Below, in pieces: positions 17,753-25,567 of a DNA stretch of 41,928 bases (its first letter is position 1; the number at the start of each line of letters is the position of its first letter). A program made the translations under genes and the position numbers. The DNA is from Siccirubricoccus phaeus (GTDB taxonomy: Bacteria; Pseudomonadota; Alphaproteobacteria; Acetobacterales; Acetobacteraceae). The stretch lies in assembly GCF_008360935.1 (NCBI RefSeq), contig NZ_SRXO01000035.1:1-41928 (forward strand), in the 5' to 3' direction. The notes under the pieces are model-generated. The model ran no database searches and was not told the DNA's origin. It saw only the letters and a list, made by a program, of their open reading frames with translations.

Positions 17753-18187
17753 ATGTGGGATATGGTGTTGCTGGCGCCGCGCATGCGGGCCGTGTTGCGC
17801 ATCGTGGCGGCGCTGATCTTCCTGGAACATGGCACGCAGAAATTATTCGGCTTTCCACCGCCCATGGGCGGAACGCTGCCGGCCGCCGTCTCGCTGCTGT
17901 GGTTCGGCGCGATTCTGGAATTGGTCGGCGGCGCGCTGCTGGTGCTCGGCCTCTTCACCCGGCCGGTCGCCTTCGTGCTGGCGGGCGAGATGGCCTTCGC
18001 CTATTGGCTGTTCCACGCGCCGCGCAGCGCCTTCCCGGCGCTGAACGGGGGCGACGCGGCGATTCTCTACTGCTTCGTCTTCCTCTATTTCGTCGCCGCG
18101 GGGCCAGGGGCCTGGGCGCTGGACATCAAGCTGGGACGAGAGCCCGGGCCTATTTCCGCGCCGCCACCAAGCCGTGCTGCTCCCTGA
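17753..18187 (+). CDS. DoxX family membrane protein
   Basis: 144 residues with four predicted membrane helices and the DoxX signature: LRIVAALIFLEHGTQKLFGF early, then GAILELVGGALLVLGLFTRPVAF. DoxX/SURF4-type proteins are small inner-membrane proteins tied to redox stress or used as quinone-linked subunits; the exact role is unknown. An almost perfect AAGGAGG precedes the ATG. Its last 38 bp overlap the end of prfC on the other strand, so the Pro- and Ala-rich C-terminal tail is shaped by that overlap. Confidence 0.88.
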   Translation: MWDMVLLAPRMRAVLRIVAALIFLEHGTQKLFGFPPPMGGTLPAAVSLLWFGAILELVGGALLVLGLFTRPVAFVLAGEMAFAYWLFHAPRSAFPALNGGDAAILYCFVFLYFVAAGPGAWALDIKLGREPGPISAPPPSRAAP

Positions 18188-19793
18188 CGGCGTGGAAGCG
18201 CAGCATCGGCCATTCCTCCTCGGCGCGCTTGCGCCGCCAGTCGGAGCCGAAGAAGGCGACGAGGGCGCCGTCATGGTCCTCGCCGGCGTCGCGCCGGTTC
18301 TGCTGCGCGAAGCGTTCCAGCGCCGCCTTATCCTCGCCGGCGACCCAGCGCATCATCGACCAGATGGTGTCCTGGAAGCCGGCGGGGACGCCGTATTCCA
18401 CCTTCAGCCGCGATTGCAGCACGTCGAGCTGCAATTGGCCGACCACGCCGACCACCGGCAATGAGCCGTCGAGCGGACGGAAGAGCTGCACCACGCCTTC
18501 CTCCGCCAACTGGTCCAGCGCGGTCTTCAGCTTCTTCGCCAGCATCGGATCCTCCAGCCGCACATGGCGGAGGATTTCCGGCGCGAAGCTCGGCACGCCG
18601 CGGAAATGCAGCTCCTCGCCCTCGGTCAGCGTGTCGCCGATGCGCAGCGTGCCATGGTTGGCGACGCCCACCACGTCGCCGGGCCAGGCTTCCTCCGCCA
18701 CCTGGCGGTCCTTGGCGAAGAAGAAGAGCGGCGCGTTCACCGGCACCTGCTTGCCGGTGCGAACCTGCCTGAGGCGCATGCCCTTGACCAGCTTGCCGGA
18801 GCAGAGCCGGACGAAGGCGACGCGGTCGCGGTGGTTGGGGTCCATATTGGCCTGGACCTTGAAGACGAAGCCCGTCAGCTTCGGCTCCTCCGGCGCCACC
18901 GCGCGCGGATCGCCCTCCCGCGCGCCGGGGGGCGGGGCGTAGCGGGCCAGGCCGTCCAGCAGATGGCCGACGCCGAAATCCCGCAGCGCCGAGCCGAAGA
19001 AAACCGGCGTCAGCGTGCCCTGGCGGAAGGCCTCCAGGTCGAAGGGCGGGCAGGCGCCTTCGGCCAGCTCGGCTTCCTCGCGCAGCGCCGCGGCGCGTTC
19101 GGCGCCGACCAGCGCATCCAGCTTCGGGTCGTCGAGGCCGGAGAGCGCGACGGCGCTGGAATCATCCGCATCGACCGGCAGGAAATGCTTCTCCAGTAAA
19201 TCCCAGGTGCCGGCGAATTCGCTGGCGCGGCCCACCGGCCAGGCGACCGGCGCGGCGTCCAGCGCCAGGGTCTTCTCGATCTCGTCGATCAGCTCGAAGG
19301 GGTCGCGCGATTCCCGGTCCATCTTGTTGACGAAGGTGATGATCGGAATGTCGCGCAGCCGGCAGACCTCGAACAGCTTGCGGGTCTGGCTCTCGATGCC
19401 CTTCGCCGCGTCCAGCACCATCACCGCGGCGTCCACCGCCGTCAGGGTGCGGTAGGTGTCCTCGGAAAAGTCTTCGTGGCCCGGCGTGTCCAGCAGGTTG
19501 AAGACCAGCCCGCCGCGCTCGAAGGTCATCACGGAGGTGGCGACGGAAATGCCGCGATCCTGCTCGATCTTCATCCAGTCCGACCGGGTGCGGCGGGCAT
19601 TGCCCTTGGCGCGCACCGCGCCGGCGAGCTGGATGGCGCCGCCCTTCAGCAGCAGCTTCTCCGTCAGCGTGGTCTTGCCGGCATCCGGGTGCGCGATGAT
19701 CGCGAAGGTGCGGCGGCGCGCCGCCTCGGCGGCGACCTCGCTGGTGGCGGCATCGGCCGGGGCGGTGAGATTCGCGTCCATGATGCGCGCCAT
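18150..19793 (-). CDS. prfC: peptide chain release factor 3
   Basis: RF3 is the GTPase that removes RF1 and RF2 from ribosomes after peptide release. All GTP motifs are present: AHPDAGKTT (P-loop), DRGISVATSV (switch I), DTPGHEDF and NKMDRE, followed by translational GTPase domains II and III (LTGFVFKVQANMDPNHRDR, VGQLQLDVLQSRLKVEYG). 547 residues from this ATG, close to the normal 530. The start is uncertain: MARIMDANL could begin at 19793 or at the inner ATG at 19781, and neither has a good ribosome-binding site. The 3' end overlaps DoxX by 38 bp head-on. Confidence 0.95.
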   Translation of the reverse strand: MARIMDANLTAPADAATSEVAAEAARRRTFAIIAHPDAGKTTLTEKLLLKGGAIQLAGAVRAKGNARRTRSDWMKIEQDRGISVATSVMTFERGGLVFNLLDTPGHEDFSEDTYRTLTAVDAAVMVLDAAKGIESQTRKLFEVCRLRDIPIITFVNKMDRESRDPFELIDEIEKTLALDAAPVAWPVGRASEFAGTWDLLEKHFLPVDADDSSAVALSGLDDPKLDALVGAERAAALREEAELAEGACPPFDLEAFRQGTLTPVFFGSALRDFGVGHLLDGLARYAPPPGAREGDPRAVAPEEPKLTGFVFKVQANMDPNHRDRVAFVRLCSGKLVKGMRLRQVRTGKQVPVNAPLFFFAKDRQVAEEAWPGDVVGVANHGTLRIGDTLTEGEELHFRGVPSFAPEILRHVRLEDPMLAKKLKTALDQLAEEGVVQLFRPLDGSLPVVGVVGQLQLDVLQSRLKVEYGVPAGFQDTIWSMMRWVAGEDKAALERFAQQNRRDAGEDHDGALVAFFGSDWRRKRAEEEWPMLRFHAVREQHGLVAARK

Positions 19794-19941
19794 GTAGGCC
19801 GGCCCCGGCTCCGGCGCCAGGGTGGCGGGGCCGGCGGGCGGCGGTGGCCGGCACGCATAGGTGTTCCGCCCCGCCCAGGCGGCGCGGTTTCTGGCGGAAC
19901 ACGTGCGGGACCACGCGGCGGCGTGACCGGTGTGGCATAGC

Positions 19942-20060
19942 GGGGCTCCGCCCCTGGCACCGGACCCGGGTCTGAGTTTTCCGGCTCGGGGGCCAGCCAG
20001 CAAACTCACGGCGGGGTCCAGGGGCAGAGCCCCTGGCGGGGGCTTACGGGGGCGGAGCCC
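19942..20060. repeat. nested hairpin element, copy C
   Basis: GGGGC-TCC-GCCCC is at 19942-19954. The central dyad has TGAGTTTT at 19973-19980 and AAACTCA at 20002-20008, flanked by GGACCC and GGGTCC. CCAGGGGC-AGA-GCCCCTGG follows at 20018-20036, and a GGGC/GCCC stem ends at 20060. The flank CTCACGGCGGGGTCC is identical to copy B. It lies just past the 3' end of the VOC gene and upstream of prfC. Confidence 0.8.
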
Positions 20061-20063
20061 TCG

Positions 20064-20558
20064 TCACGCCGCTTCCGCCGCCGCCCCTTCCGCCAACAGC
20101 GCCTGCAGGTCCAGCGGCCGGTTGGTCATCCGCAGATTTCCTTCCGGGTCCCGCGGCCATTCGATCCGCGGCCGGTCGCGGTAGAGCTCCACCCCGTTGC
20201 CGTCCGGGTCGCGCAGATAGACCGCCTCTGAGACGCCATGGTCCGAGGCGCCTTCCAGCTCCACCCCCGCCTGCAGCACCTTCAGCAGCGCCACGCCCAG
20301 CGCGGCCCGGTCCGGATAGACCAGCGCGACATGATACAACCCGGTGCTGCCGCGCGGCGGCGGCTCGCCGCCGGCGCTGTCCCAGGTGTTCAGCGCGATG
20401 TGGTGGTGATAGCCGCCCGCCGAGAGGAAGGCGGCGCGGTTGCCCATGCGCGCCTGCTCCTCCAGCCCGATCACGTCGCGCCAGAAGTGGAGGGCGCGGT
20501 CGAGATCGGCCACCTTCAGATGCACATGGCCGATACGGGCCTCCGGGTGGATGGACAT
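20064..20558 (-). CDS. VOC (glyoxalase/dioxygenase-fold) protein
   Basis: A single vicinal-oxygen-chelate module pair in 164 residues: GHVHLKVADLDRALHFWRDV at the start (His11/His13 region), GGYHHHIALNTW in the middle and DPDGNGVELYRDRP with the expected metal Glu. The closest type is the catechol-2,3-dioxygenase/CatE-like VOC group, but it is about half the length of two-domain dioxygenases, so a small-molecule isomerase, lyase or resistance role is equally possible. AGGAG precedes the ATG. It is the next minus-strand gene after rpoH but is separated by the rpoH terminator. Confidence 0.82.
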   Translation of the reverse strand: MSIHPEARIGHVHLKVADLDRALHFWRDVIGLEEQARMGNRAAFLSAGGYHHHIALNTWDSAGGEPPPRGSTGLYHVALVYPDRAALGVALLKVLQAGVELEGASDHGVSEAVYLRDPDGNGVELYRDRPRIEWPRDPEGNLRMTNRPLDLQALLAEGAAAEAA

Positions 20559-20653
20559 GGCGGTGCTCCTGCTTCGCCCGCAAATCTGGCGCGTGCGCGG
20601 CGCCGGCGCCAATCATCCTGCGGGATGCCGGTGATCCGCGCCGGAAATGAGCA

Positions 20654-20679
20654 GGGCGGCCGGGTTGCCCCGGCCGCCC
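20654..20679 (-). terminator. terminator of rpoH
   Basis: On the minus strand an 11-bp perfect stem GGGCGGCCGGG closes on a GCAA tetraloop about 70 bp after the rpoH stop. The tail TGCTCATTTCC is only moderately T-rich, so termination may be partial. Confidence 0.62.
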
Positions 20680-20698
20680 ATCCGTTCCGGCGCCCGCC

Positions 20699-20770
20699 TC
20701 AAACCGCGCGCCTGCGCACGTCTCAAGCCGCGCGCCTGCGCATGTCTCAGACCGCGAGCCTGCGCTCGAC
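20699..20770 (-). repeat. three 24-bp tandem units spanning the rpoH stop codon
   Basis: Units 20747-20770, 20723-20746 and 20699-20722 are each 24 bp. The first encodes the last residues of RpoH and its TGA; the other two repeat the same sequence downstream, each again ending in an in-frame TGA. Units 2 and 3 agree at 22 of 24 positions; the coding unit is more diverged. Confidence 0.85.
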
Positions 20771-21628
20771 CACCTGCTGCTTCATGCTCTTCTGCAGCTT
20801 CTCGAAGGCACGGACCTCGATCTGCCGCACCCGCTCCCGGCTGATGTTGTATTGCTGGGAGAGTTCCTCGAGCGTGGTCGGCTCGTCCTTCAGCCGGCGC
20901 TCGATCAGGATGTGGCGCTCGCGCTCGTTCAGCGTCTTCAGCGCCTCGCCCAGCAGGGCGCGGCGGTTGGAGAGGTCCTCGCGGTCCGCCAGCGCGCTTT
21001 CCTGGGTCTCCTGCTCGTCCACCAGCCAGTCCTGCCACTCGCCCTCGCTGTCCGCCCGCACCGGGGCGTTCAGGGAATGGTCGGGGCTGGCCAGGCGGCG
21101 GTTCATGGAGACCACGTCCTGTTCCGGCACCTGCAGGGCGTGAGCGATCTTCTCCACCTGCTCGGCCTGCAGGTCGCCATCCTCCAGCGCGGACATCTGC
21201 GCCTTCAGCCGGCGCAGGTTGAAGAACAGCTTCTTCTGCGCCGCCGTGGTGCCCATCTTCACAAGTGACCAGGAGTGCAGGATGTACTCTTGGATTGCGG
21301 CGCGGATCCACCACATGGCGTAGGTAGCGAGGCGGAAGCCCCGGTCCGGGTCGAACCGCTTCACCGCCTGCATCATGCCGACATTGCCCTCGGAGATCAG
21401 TTCGCCGACGGGCAGGCCGTAGCCGCGATAGCCCATGGCGATCTTGGCCACGAGCCGAAGGTGGGACGTCACCAGCTTGTGCGCCGCGCGCTCGTCGCTG
21501 TGGTCGCGCCAGCGCTTGGCGAGTTCGAGCTCCTCCTCGGCGGAGAGCATGGGGAATTTGCGGATCTCCTGCAGGTAGCGGGAGAGGTTGCCCTCAGGGG
21601 CGATCGGGATGATGGAGCTGGAAGCCAT
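20747..21628 (-). CDS. rpoH: RNA polymerase sigma-32 factor
   Basis: The heat-shock sigma factor, 293 residues. Region 2 is clear (LRLVAKIAMGYRGYGLPV, SEGNVGMMQAVKRFDPDRGF, RLATYAMWWIRAAIQEYI), then the RpoH box QKKLFFNLRR that marks sigma-32, and region 4.2 with YNISRERVRQIEVRAFEKL. Core RNA polymerase is its partner and chaperone/protease genes its targets. GGAGG sits 12 bases before the ATG. rluD is upstream on the same strand behind a possible terminator, with a 232-bp gap in which the rpoH promoter should lie. A 24-bp tandem repeat covers its stop codon. Confidence 0.97.
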   Translation of the reverse strand: MASSSIIPIAPEGNLSRYLQEIRKFPMLSAEEELELAKRWRDHSDERAAHKLVTSHLRLVAKIAMGYRGYGLPVGELISEGNVGMMQAVKRFDPDRGFRLATYAMWWIRAAIQEYILHSWSLVKMGTTAAQKKLFFNLRRLKAQMSALEDGDLQAEQVEKIAHALQVPEQDVVSMNRRLASPDHSLNAPVRADSEGEWQDWLVDEQETQESALADREDLSNRRALLGEALKTLNERERHILIERRLKDEPTTLEELSQQYNISRERVRQIEVRAFEKLQKSMKQQVVERRLAV

Positions 21629-21836
21629 AGGGATATCTGCCTCCTGCGCCGAGGAGCCTCCCCGTGACGGCGGGGCCCGGCCGGCGCGCATGCCTGGCAG
21701 TTCGAACGCCCCACAGGCCCGCCCGGCCCGCATGCCCCGGTCACGACAGGGCGAGTAAGGCTGCGGAACGAGGGTTGAGTGGCACCCGGGGGCGCTGCCT
21801 TCGGGGAGTTTGTACCGCCTTTGGGCTGCGCTGTCC

Positions 21837-21862
21837 ATAAAAACCGAGTATCGGAGTCGGTT
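21837..21862 (-). terminator. possible terminator of rluD
   Basis: On the minus strand AACCGA and TCGGTT form a 6-bp stem followed by a T run (TTTTT). The left arm overlaps the rluD stop codon. The stem is short for this GC-rich genome, so efficiency is uncertain. Confidence 0.4.
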
Positions 21863-22871
21863 ACTCCGCGTTACCGTCCAGCAATCTCAGCAACCCGGCG
21901 AAATCCGGGGGCAGTGGGCTTTCGAAGCGCAAAGCGGCGCCGGTGACCGGGTGGCGGAAGCCCAGCGTCGCCGCGTGCAGGGCCTGGCGGGGGAAGCTCA
22001 GCAGGGCCTCCCGCGCCGGTTCGGCCAGCAGGCGGGCGGCGGCAGGGGTGCGGCGCAGGTAGACGGGGTCGCCGATCAAAGGGTGACCGCATTCCGCCAG
22101 ATGGACGCGGATCTGGTGGGTGCGGCCGGTCGCCAGGCGGCAGCGCAGCAGGGCGCAGGCGGCGCCCCAGGCGCGGGTGGTGGCATAGCGGGTCAGCGCC
22201 GGCTTGCCGCCGCGCGTGGTCACAGCCATGCGCTTGCGGTCCGTGGGGTGGCGGCTGATCGGGCCCTCGATCTCGCCGGCCGGCGGCTGCGGCAGGCCCC
22301 AGACCAGGGCGAGGTATTCCCGGTCCAGGTCGCGGGTGGCGAAGGCCTCGGAGAGCGCCCGCAGCGCCCGTTCCGTCTTCGCCACGACCATGACGCCGGA
22401 GGTGTCCTTGTCCAGCCGGTGGACGATGCCGGGGCGCCTTTCCCCGTTGATGCCGGGCAGGTCCTCCCCCGCATGGGCCAGCAGGGCGTTCACCAGCGTG
22501 CCGTCCTGGTTGCCGGGGGCGGGGTGCACGACGAGGCCGGCCGGCTTGTCCAGCACGATCAGCTCGGCATCCTCGAACAGGATGGTCAGGGGGATGTCCT
22601 GCGCCATGGGCAGGGCCGGGGCGGCGGCGGGGATGGCCAGGGCATAGGTGGCGCCGGGCTTCACCGCTTCCGCGGCATCGCGCAGCGGGGCGCCGTCCCG
22701 GGTGGCGGCGCCGGCGGCGATCAGCGCCTTGACGCGGGAGCGGGAGAGCGAGCCTATCGCCGCCGCGAGGAAGCGGTCGGCGCGCTCGCCCGCCGCCTCG
22801 GGCCCGGCGGTGATGGAAATGGTCTCGGCGGTGGGGGGAGATTCGGTGGGCGCGCTCAAGGCTCTGGTCAT
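21861..22871 (-). CDS. rluD: RluA/RluD-family pseudouridine synthase
   Basis: 336 residues. An N-terminal S4 RNA-binding domain (ERADRFLAAAIGSLSRSRVKALI) precedes the synthase domain with HRLDKDTSGVMVVAK, whose Asp is the catalytic nucleophile, and TGRTHQIRVHLAECGHPLIGD. This arrangement is that of RluD, which modifies 23S rRNA helix 69, though RluC-like specificity cannot be excluded. The next gene is rpoH. The start overlaps the start of the divergent DUF6476-like gene by 26 bp and lacks a good ribosome-binding site, so the true start may be a few codons further in. Confidence 0.92.
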   Translation of the reverse strand: MTRALSAPTESPPTAETISITAGPEAAGERADRFLAAAIGSLSRSRVKALIAAGAATRDGAPLRDAAEAVKPGATYALAIPAAAPALPMAQDIPLTILFEDAELIVLDKPAGLVVHPAPGNQDGTLVNALLAHAGEDLPGINGERRPGIVHRLDKDTSGVMVVAKTERALRALSEAFATRDLDREYLALVWGLPQPPAGEIEGPISRHPTDRKRMAVTTRGGKPALTRYATTRAWGAACALLRCRLATGRTHQIRVHLAECGHPLIGDPVYLRRTPAAARLLAEPAREALLSFPRQALHAATLGFRHPVTGAALRFESPLPPDFAGLLRLLDGNAE

Positions 22872-23124
22872 CGGGATGGGGGTGCTGATCGTCGCCGGCA
22901 CCGTGACGCTCGTCGTGCTGCTCGTCCAGCGCGCCGGTGGCGGGCTGGGCGCGGGCGGGCGGTGGGAGCTGGCGCTGGAGGCGCCGGAGGGGACGCGCAT
23001 TGCCGGGGTAGCGGCGGCCGGGGAGGCGGTGGCGGTGCTGCTGCAGCGGCCCGAGGGGGAACGGGTGGTGCTGGTGGACCCGAAGCGTGGGCAGGTGGTG
23101 GGGGAAATTCGGCCGGGGCGGTGA
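22846..23124 (+). CDS. small single-pass membrane protein, DUF6476-like
   Basis: 92 residues from a GTG start with GGGGGGAG placed 5 bases upstream. It has one membrane helix (LVIGMGVLIVAGTVTLVVLLV, split here by notation limits into residues 6-26) followed by a short soluble domain, LALEAPEGTRIAGVAAAGEAV and VVLVDPKRGQVVGEI, resembling one beta-propeller blade. This matches the DUF6476 family of alphaproteobacteria. No function is known. It diverges from rluD with overlapping 5' ends. tRNA-Glu lies about 110 bp downstream. Confidence 0.7.
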   Translation: MGALKALVIGMGVLIVAGTVTLVVLLVQRAGGGLGAGGRWELALEAPEGTRIAGVAAAGEAVAVLLQRPEGERVVLVDPKRGQVVGEIRPGR

Positions 23125-23236
23125 AGCGGGGGAGGAGAGGCGTTCGGCGCCGGGGAGCGAGCGAAATCCCGCCCCAGGCGGCGGATGGGCGCTTGATCCC
23201 CGCCCCGGTCGCGGCTAGAAGGCGCGCCTCGCCTCA

Positions 23237-23312
23237 GTCCCCTTCGTCTAGAGGCCTAGGACACCGCCCTCTCACGGCGGTAACAGGGGTTCGAATCCCC
23301 TAGGGGACGCCA
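23237..23312 (+). tRNA. tRNA-Glu (CTC)
   Basis: The acceptor GTCCCCT pairs with AGGGGAC, the anticodon stem CCGCC/GGCGG encloses CTCTCAC (anticodon CTC, glutamate GAG codons), the T-arm is GGGGTTCGAATCCCC, and CCA is encoded at 23310-23312. The 76-nt length is normal. Confidence 0.97.
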
Positions 23313-23796
23313 GGGTTTTCAAGGCCTTGGCCGCGGCGCTCGCGGGCGTCTCCTACATTATCTCCCATATCGGTGCAGCGGAGCCCTGGCGGTACCGACC
23401 CTCCCCGCCTCGCCTCCTCCCTGAGGGCATACTCCGACTGGCCGCCGCGGGTATGCCCGGCGCAGTAGGGCCGCCCAAGCGCCGGCGCGCATCCCAGCAG
23501 GGCGCCGGTTGCGGTGGCGGAGCGTCGTTCGGCCACATTGGCCAGAAGCATCCACGCGCATCCGGCGCAGCCTGGCGCGGCATCTCTAACAGCGCGAGCA
23601 CGGTCCCGATGCCGCGGCGGCGCTGCTGTCGGCGATGCGGGCGGGCATGGCTGCTGGGGCCGCCTCTCGACAGGAGGCTCGCTTGGGGAAAGCCTTAAAT
23701 AAGCAAACATCTGATCCAAAAGAATTTTCGGCCGGACGACGCGGCCGCTACGGCGCCGAGGAAAATGAACCTCAGGCCCAGAAGGGAAGATACTAG
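23313..23796. other. gene-free region after tRNA-Glu
   Basis: No protein was recognised in any frame. Base composition drops locally around 23695-23730, where the sequence is AT-richer than anything nearby. Lying directly behind a tRNA 3' end and before a decayed gene, it may be the remains of an old insertion, but no repeat of the tRNA end or integrase was found. Confidence 0.4.
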
Positions 23797-24226
23797 GCGT
23801 ACTTCCGCGACGCACCGCTGGACCGGGCTGCTGGCCAGGCCCTTTTCCCGGTCCTCTGCTTCACCGGCAGCGTGCTGATCTTGAAGGATGAGGTGGATGT
23901 GCTGCTGGGCGACCTGCCCGCCGCAGGGCCGGCGGCGCCGCCGCCGAGCCTGGCGGCGCTGGCCGAGGCCGCCCTGGCGGCAGCGTCCGGGCCTGCTGCC
24001 CATGTCGCCCTGGCTGCCGCCGAAGGCGCCGGACCGCGCCTTCATCGGCCTGCGCCCGCCGGGCGTGACCGCCTTCGAGGAGAGCCGGGCGGTGCTGCTG
24101 GCGGCCCTCAGCCTGGCGGGGCTGGTGGGGCTGATGCTGCGGACGGGGCCTGGCTGCTGCCTGCCGCCCTGCTGGCCCGTCCTGCCCTCGGCGTTGGGCC
24201 TGCGAGGCCTCCTGCGGCAGCGATGA
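23797..24226 (+). pseudogene. decayed PepSY-associated membrane protein gene
   Basis: An in-frame stop (TAG at 23794-23796) is followed by AYFRDAPLDRAAG, then the helix-like FPVLCFTGSVLILKDEVDVLL, which resembles the first transmembrane segment of PepSY-TM proteins (often linked to siderophore or iron uptake). Past about residue 65 the similarity continues only in the next frame: LPPKAPDRAFIGLRPPG and a hydrophobic LLAALSLAGLVGLML stretch. This suggests a frameshift near 23990-24030 plus loss of both ends. Identification is from pattern alone. Confidence 0.42.
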
Positions 24227-24421
24227 CGGCCGCCCTGCAGCGCAGCGCCCCGCGGCGGTGTGAAATGTGCGCAGGCAGCTCCCGGGCCGGATCGTCGATC
24301 TGCCCGGACATTGTCTGCCATATGCGAGATCGCCGCCCTTGGACGCCATCGCCACCCGTACCTGTCCCGGACCCCTCTATTCCCGCCTTTCGCGGCCGGG
24401 GCGCGGGGGCCGCAGGGCATC

Positions 24422-25411
24422 TCACATGCGGGTCAGCAGCAGATAGCCGAGATAGACGCCATAGGCGCCGACGAACAGCGCTCCTTCGGTGCGCGAGACC
24501 CGCCGCGCGCTCAGGAAGACGGGGATGCAGACGAGCGCCACGAGCGCCATGACCGGGATGTCCACGCGCATCAGTGCCGGATCGACGGGAAGCCCCCCCG
24601 CGGGTACGACGCAGGTCGCGCCGAGGATGAAGACGATGTTGTAGACGCTGCTGCCCAGCAGATTGCCGATGGCGATCTCGCGTTCCCCCCGGACGGTGGA
24701 GACGAGTGTCGTCACCAGCTCCGGCGAGGAGGTGCCGATCGCGACGACGGTCAGGCCGATGAAGGCATCGGAGACGCCCCAGAGCCGCGCCAGGGCGACG
24801 GCGCCATCGACGAACCAATCCGCGGCGACGACGATGACGGCGATGCCGAGGATGAGCGCCGCGCCGCTGTGGAGGGCACTTTGCCCGTCGGTCCGGCCAT
24901 TCTCCGGGGGTGCATATTCCTTCTGGAATTGCGTCCGGACGGCACGGCTTTCCTGCCCGGCGGTCCAGAGGATCGCACCGGTATAGAGCACGCCCATGGC
25001 GATCAGGATCGCGCCATCGGCGCGCGACAGGCGCCCATCCATGGCGAGGAGCAGCAGCGCCAGGGCCGCCACGACCATGGTGGGCAGGTCCAGCCTGAGA
25101 CTCCGCCGGTGCAGCGCGAGTGGCCGGATGAGCGCGCTGAGCCCGAGGATGAGGAGCAGGTTCACCGTATTGGTGCCGGCGATGTTGCCGACCGCGAGGG
25201 CGCCATTGCCCTGCAGGGCGGCATCAATCCCGACCGCCAGCTCCGGCATGCTGGTTCCGACGGCGACGATCGTCAGCCCGATGAGAATCGGCGGCACGTT
25301 GAGCCGGGCGGCCAGGGCGCTGCCGCCCCGCGTCACCAGCTCGGCCCCCGCGATCAGCGCGAGAAGGCCGGCCAGGCACGGGCCGAGCGCGATCAGGGTA
25401 AGTGTCGGCAC
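24422..25411 (-). CDS. calcium/sodium antiporter (YrbG/NCKX-type)
   Basis: 329 residues, about ten membrane helices, with both alpha-repeats of the Na+/Ca2+ exchanger superfamily: IGLTIVAVGTSMPELAVGI with GNIAGTNTVNLLLILG, and IGLTVVAIGTSSPELVTTL with GNLLGSSVYNIVFILG. The acidic residues in the two GTSxPEL motifs are the ion ligands. It likely exports Ca2+ in exchange for Na+ or H+ across the inner membrane. A GTG start is chosen because AGGAGGT lies 7 bases upstream. It diverges from the universal stress protein across 156 bp that contain an FNR/FixK-like site. Confidence 0.9.
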   Translation of the reverse strand: MPTLTLIALGPCLAGLLALIAGAELVTRGGSALAARLNVPPILIGLTIVAVGTSMPELAVGIDAALQGNGALAVGNIAGTNTVNLLLILGLSALIRPLALHRRSLRLDLPTMVVAALALLLLAMDGRLSRADGAILIAMGVLYTGAILWTAGQESRAVRTQFQKEYAPPENGRTDGQSALHSGAALILGIAVIVVAADWFVDGAVALARLWGVSDAFIGLTVVAIGTSSPELVTTLVSTVRGEREIAIGNLLGSSVYNIVFILGATCVVPAGGLPVDPALMRVDIPVMALVALVCIPVFLSARRVSRTEGALFVGAYGVYLGYLLLTRM

Positions 25412-25493
25412 CGCAGTTACCTCCTGAGGCCGGCGCGGCAAGGGCCTGCGATCCGCGGCTGGCCGAGGAGACCATGGCGGAAAGATTAACGAC

Positions 25494-25507
25494 TTGTCAT
25501 AGATCAA
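25494..25507. promoter_or_regulatory. FNR/FixK/CRP-family-like binding site
   Basis: TTGTC-ATAG-ATCAA fits the FNR-type consensus TTGAT, four bases, ATCAA at nine of ten fixed positions. It is centred between the divergent antiporter (89 bp from its start) and the universal stress protein. If the site acts at -41.5 on the plus strand, transcription would begin near 25542, which fits the proposed TTG start at 25568. Which regulator binds is unknown. Confidence 0.5.
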
Positions 25508-25567
25508 GGCCTGCCTCAAGACGGGCGGCGAGCCTGGCCCATGCGCAACATGGCGGAGGATCGAGCC

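Noticed and set aside
23313-23815. Protein-coding gene right after tRNA-Glu on either strand
   Set aside because: The open frames have biased composition, no ribosome-binding site and no recognisable motif.
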